Shown here in pieces: positions 61,890 through 64,000 of a DNA stretch of 64,000 nt. Every line of letters begins with the position of its first letter. Position 1 is the first letter of the stretch. Location of the stretch: NCBI RefSeq assembly GCF_002835665.1, contig NZ_PIZV01000024.1:45773-109772 (forward strand), in the 5' to 3' direction. The notes beneath the pieces are model-generated. The model did not search any database. It saw only the letters and a list, made by a program, of their open reading frames with translations, and was not told the DNA's origin. The position numbers and the translations under genes are program-made. The stretch comes from Chryseobacterium sp. PMSZPI (GTDB lineage: Bacteria; Bacteroidota; Bacteroidia; Flavobacteriales; Weeksellaceae).

Positions 61890-62531
61890 CTATTGTATCA
61901 ATATTAAAGCATCTTTTGGATAATCAACATTTTGTTTATAAAATAAATATTCTTCATCCAAAGAATTGATATCAACAAAATCATTAACCAAAATATCGTC
62001 TCTAAATCCTGTATCAAAAATAATTTTATATGTTCCTTTATCTGTTTTTGTACAGTTGATAAAATATTCTTCTTTATAAGCTTGATTTTTCTCCACTATT
62101 GCCAAATAATCTTTCATCTCATATCCATAGTCAAAGTAATGATTATTGTTTTGTCTTATTTTACGCCTTTGCCACAAATCGATTAACTTTTTCTGAATAT
62201 TGTCATACCGTTTTATATTAACAGTGCTTTTTTTAATAGTATCAAAGTCTATCGTTTCAAACTTCGTTTTATTATTTTCTTCATTCTGAAGATTAGCTGT
62301 TCTTTGCTTCAGAAATAAAATTTCAGGTTTAAGTATTAGAATGTTTTGTCCTGTTTTATTTGTTATACTTAAAGTAAGAATGTTCTTTGTACTATCTAAT
62401 TTGATATCATAGTAAACTTTATCGTTATTGTGATAATTGTTATGCGTTAATTTTACATTACAGTTTTCATTTTTTTTTACACAAGATACTAGTGTAATAA
62501 GAGTAAATAAGATGTATGTGATTTTTGTCAT
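61890..62531 (-). CDS. Putative immunity lipoprotein of Rhs tip A
   Basis: Lipoprotein signal MTKITYILFTLITLVSC (Cys17), mature part about 196 residues. NILTLSITNKTGQNILILKP is the shared motif with the lipoproteins of D and E; the C-terminus has NVDYPKDALILIQ, again similar to the DSLIIKP and KIILP endings of E and D. It starts two bases after the stop of Rhs A. Immunity role inferred from gene order and from the shared family. Confidence 0.67.
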   Translation of the reverse strand: MTKITYILFTLITLVSCVKKNENCNVKLTHNNYHNNDKVYYDIKLDSTKNILTLSITNKTGQNILILKPEILFLKQRTANLQNEENNKTKFETIDFDTIKKSTVNIKRYDNIQKKLIDLWQRRKIRQNNNHYFDYGYEMKDYLAIVEKNQAYKEEYFINCTKTDKGTYKIIFDTGFRDDILVNDFVDINSLDEEYLFYKQNVDYPKDALILIQ

Positions 62532-62533
62532 AA

Positions 62534-64000
62534 TTATGGTACATATTTTCTATTAAAAATCTCTTTTATAAAACTTCGAAGAAGACCATATCCTTGACTT
62601 TGATTTCCAGTGATAGCATTACTAACAGCCTTATCAATTACAGATTGAGGAACACCTCCATAGCTTGAAATTGAAAAATTATTAATAGTACCAGACAAGT
62701 GTTCCATACTATAAATAGCTGCATGGCCTAAGTCATCAATATTAGAAGTTAAATTTTCACTTTTATAAGGTGAAAATAATTTTGTTTTATCATACTGTTT
62801 AATGAAAAAATTACCTGCATTCATTATATAAGCATGTCCTGTTTCGTGAAGCATTGTTGTAAAAAGTAGCTCCTCAGATGCAAATGCAGCCCTAGAATAG
62901 TGAATAAAAGATTTTCCGGTTAAAAAATTAGGAGGTGTTGTATAAGCATAAGCTTTACCATTAGTTGTTTTAAAAAAACCATCTGATGTCATTGAATATT
63001 TTTGAGATCCAATTAAATCTTTATCTACTCTAAATCTTCGTATTTCTTCTGGTGTAAAGTTATCATTTCGCATTTTTTTGAGCGTTTCGTTTGAGTATTC
63101 TAATGAATTATCACTTTGTGTGAGATCCTCACCACTATAATATTTGAATTGATCCTTCATTCCTGCATATTTTACAAAGTAGTTCACTGTATAATTTACC
63201 GCTGCTACACCTCCACCAATCACAGCACCTTTCAAAACTCCTTCAAGGAAATTCTGTCCAGTAATCAGAGCAGTAGTTCCTCCACTTCCAGCACCTGCCA
63301 AAGCGCCGTTACCAACTGTTCCCCAGAAACCACTGGCACTGAAGACCTGTCCCAGACCAGCGGAAACACCTCCTGTGACCGCACCCATTAATAAGGCATT
63401 AGCAAAGCCATTCCATGACCAGCTGTTCATTACCAATGCCTGTATCGCATACATGCCCACGCTGATCAGAGTTCCTACTACGGCTCCCCAGATAACTGGG
63501 GCAATATATGTTAAGAAAAATCCTGCTGCCCAAATAAACTCTCCGCTCGGATCATTATACATGAGAGGGTTATTCATTACATACCCATATTTGTTGTAAT
63601 TTTGAGTATTGGTAGGATCCTGAATATTCTCATCTGCATTTAAAAATCTTCTCAATAATGGGTCGTACAATCTTCCATTCATATGGATAATACCTACTTC
63701 CATGAAGTGTTCATGAGAAGTGTAACCTCTATCAATGAGTAATGAGGAATTAGCAATGAGTAATTTATCAGTAATAATAGCTCCATTACCTATCTGAAGA
63801 TGGGTGAAGTTCCCCCAGGCATCAAAATGTCTTTGTTCAAGTTTATTTCCTGCTTCATCACTGATTGCCAGAATGCTTCCGATATAATCTTTATGCAAAA
63901 ATTTATAAGAACCACTGCTCTCTGTAAAGTTTTTTAAATATACAATATTAGATTCATAAGGACTTCCTCCAATATATAAAATATGTTTCTCCTGACCTGA
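62534..64000 (-). CDS. Rhs protein A, C-terminal part with HETGH metallopeptidase-like toxin domain (5' end beyond window)
   Basis: The frame is open to the window edge, so this may be the end of a full-length rhs gene. Order of parts: Rhs core end (YKFLHKDYIGSILAISDEAG, GRLYDPLLRRFLNADEN, NPLMYNDPSGEF), Gly/Ala-rich hydrophobic linker with about four helix-like stretches, then a 215-residue toxin domain with SRAAFASEELLFTTMLHETG (HETGH complete) and DDLGHAAIYSMEHL. No PAAR, VgrG or DUF4280 partner is visible in the window, so the secretion route is unknown. The lipoprotein gene follows after two bases. Confidence 0.82.
   Translation of the reverse strand, partial: SGQEKHILYIGGSPYESNIVYLKNFTESSGSYKFLHKDYIGSILAISDEAGNKLEQRHFDAWGNFTHLQIGNGAIITDKLLIANSSLLIDRGYTSHEHFMEVGIIHMNGRLYDPLLRRFLNADENIQDPTNTQNYNKYGYVMNNPLMYNDPSGEFIWAAGFFLTYIAPVIWGAVVGTLISVGMYAIQALVMNSWSWNGFANALLMGAVTGGVSAGLGQVFSASGFWGTVGNGALAGAGSGGTTALITGQNFLEGVLKGAVIGGGVAAVNYTVNYFVKYAGMKDQFKYYSGEDLTQSDNSLEYSNETLKKMRNDNFTPEEIRRFRVDKDLIGSQKYSMTSDGFFKTTNGKAYAYTTPPNFLTGKSFIHYSRAAFASEELLFTTMLHETGHAYIMNAGNFFIKQYDKTKLFSPYKSENLTSNIDDLGHAAIYSMEHLSGTINNFSISSYGGVPQSVIDKAVSNAITGNQSQGYGLLRSFIKEIFNRKYVP
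63055..63560 (-). repeat. Rhs linker plus toxin-start repeat, copy A
   Basis: Partner of the repeat at 60115-60620; the part 63200-63560 also matches the linkers of cassettes D and E. Confidence 0.8.

Overview
The window looks like chromosomal DNA of a flavobacterium close to Chryseobacterium (Bacteroidota). Indicators are the AT-rich sequence, the alternative complex III genes, GLPGLI-family and DUF3078 proteins, an S46 peptidase, many short lipoproteins, and promoters of the Bacteroidota type (TTG, about 19 bases, then TAnnTTTG). This is inferred from gene content; no rRNA gene is present. No tRNA, CRISPR array, insertion sequence or replication origin was recognised.

Layout. 1-3.2 kb: 3' part of the actABCDEF operon (respiratory quinol:cytochrome c/oxygen reductase module). 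3.4-12 kb: a glycosyltransferase-like gene, a lipoprotein plus apt, a TPR membrane protein plus ribH, an LtaS-type membrane sulfatase, and a glutathionylspermidine-synthase-like operon. 12-15.3 kb: a YpfJ-type zinc metallopeptidase, a very small double-glycine-leader peptide gene whose core resembles the N-terminus of that peptidase, and two GLPGLI genes. 15.4-20 kb: a suf operon (sufA, sufB, a secreted HIU-hydrolase-like gene, sufC, sufD). 20-36 kb: mostly housekeeping and transport genes (two DUF3078 paralogues, rhomboid, dprA, gdh, KirBac channel, an aerolysin-like lipoprotein, truncated globin, Ca2+/H+ and Na+/H+ antiporters, DNA alkylation repair, hflX). 36-41.6 kb: an orphan LytTR regulator with Glu in place of the phospho-acceptor Asp, a META lipoprotein, an S46 dipeptidyl peptidase and a spondin-domain lipoprotein. 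41.7-46.7 kb: a small biosynthetic cluster with a single-module adenylation-carrier-reductase enzyme, a histidine-decarboxylase-like enzyme and a GNAT acetyltransferase. 47-49.7 kb: a third GLPGLI gene and comM.

49.9-64 kb is the most unusual part. It is a minus-strand array of seven Rhs C-terminal cassettes. The rightmost runs off the window and may be the end of a full-length rhs gene; the other six are displaced tips cut at different points of the Rhs core or linker, two of them broken by stop or frameshift mutations. All seven tips end in a domain with an HExxH zinc-protease motif, and nearly every tip is followed by a short gene for a lipoprotein or membrane-anchored protein, the expected position of an immunity gene. 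Several of these lipoproteins share a motif and appear to be one family. I read the locus as a polymorphic-toxin array specialised in envelope-acting metallopeptidase effectors with lipoprotein immunity. Function is inferred from motifs and gene order only.
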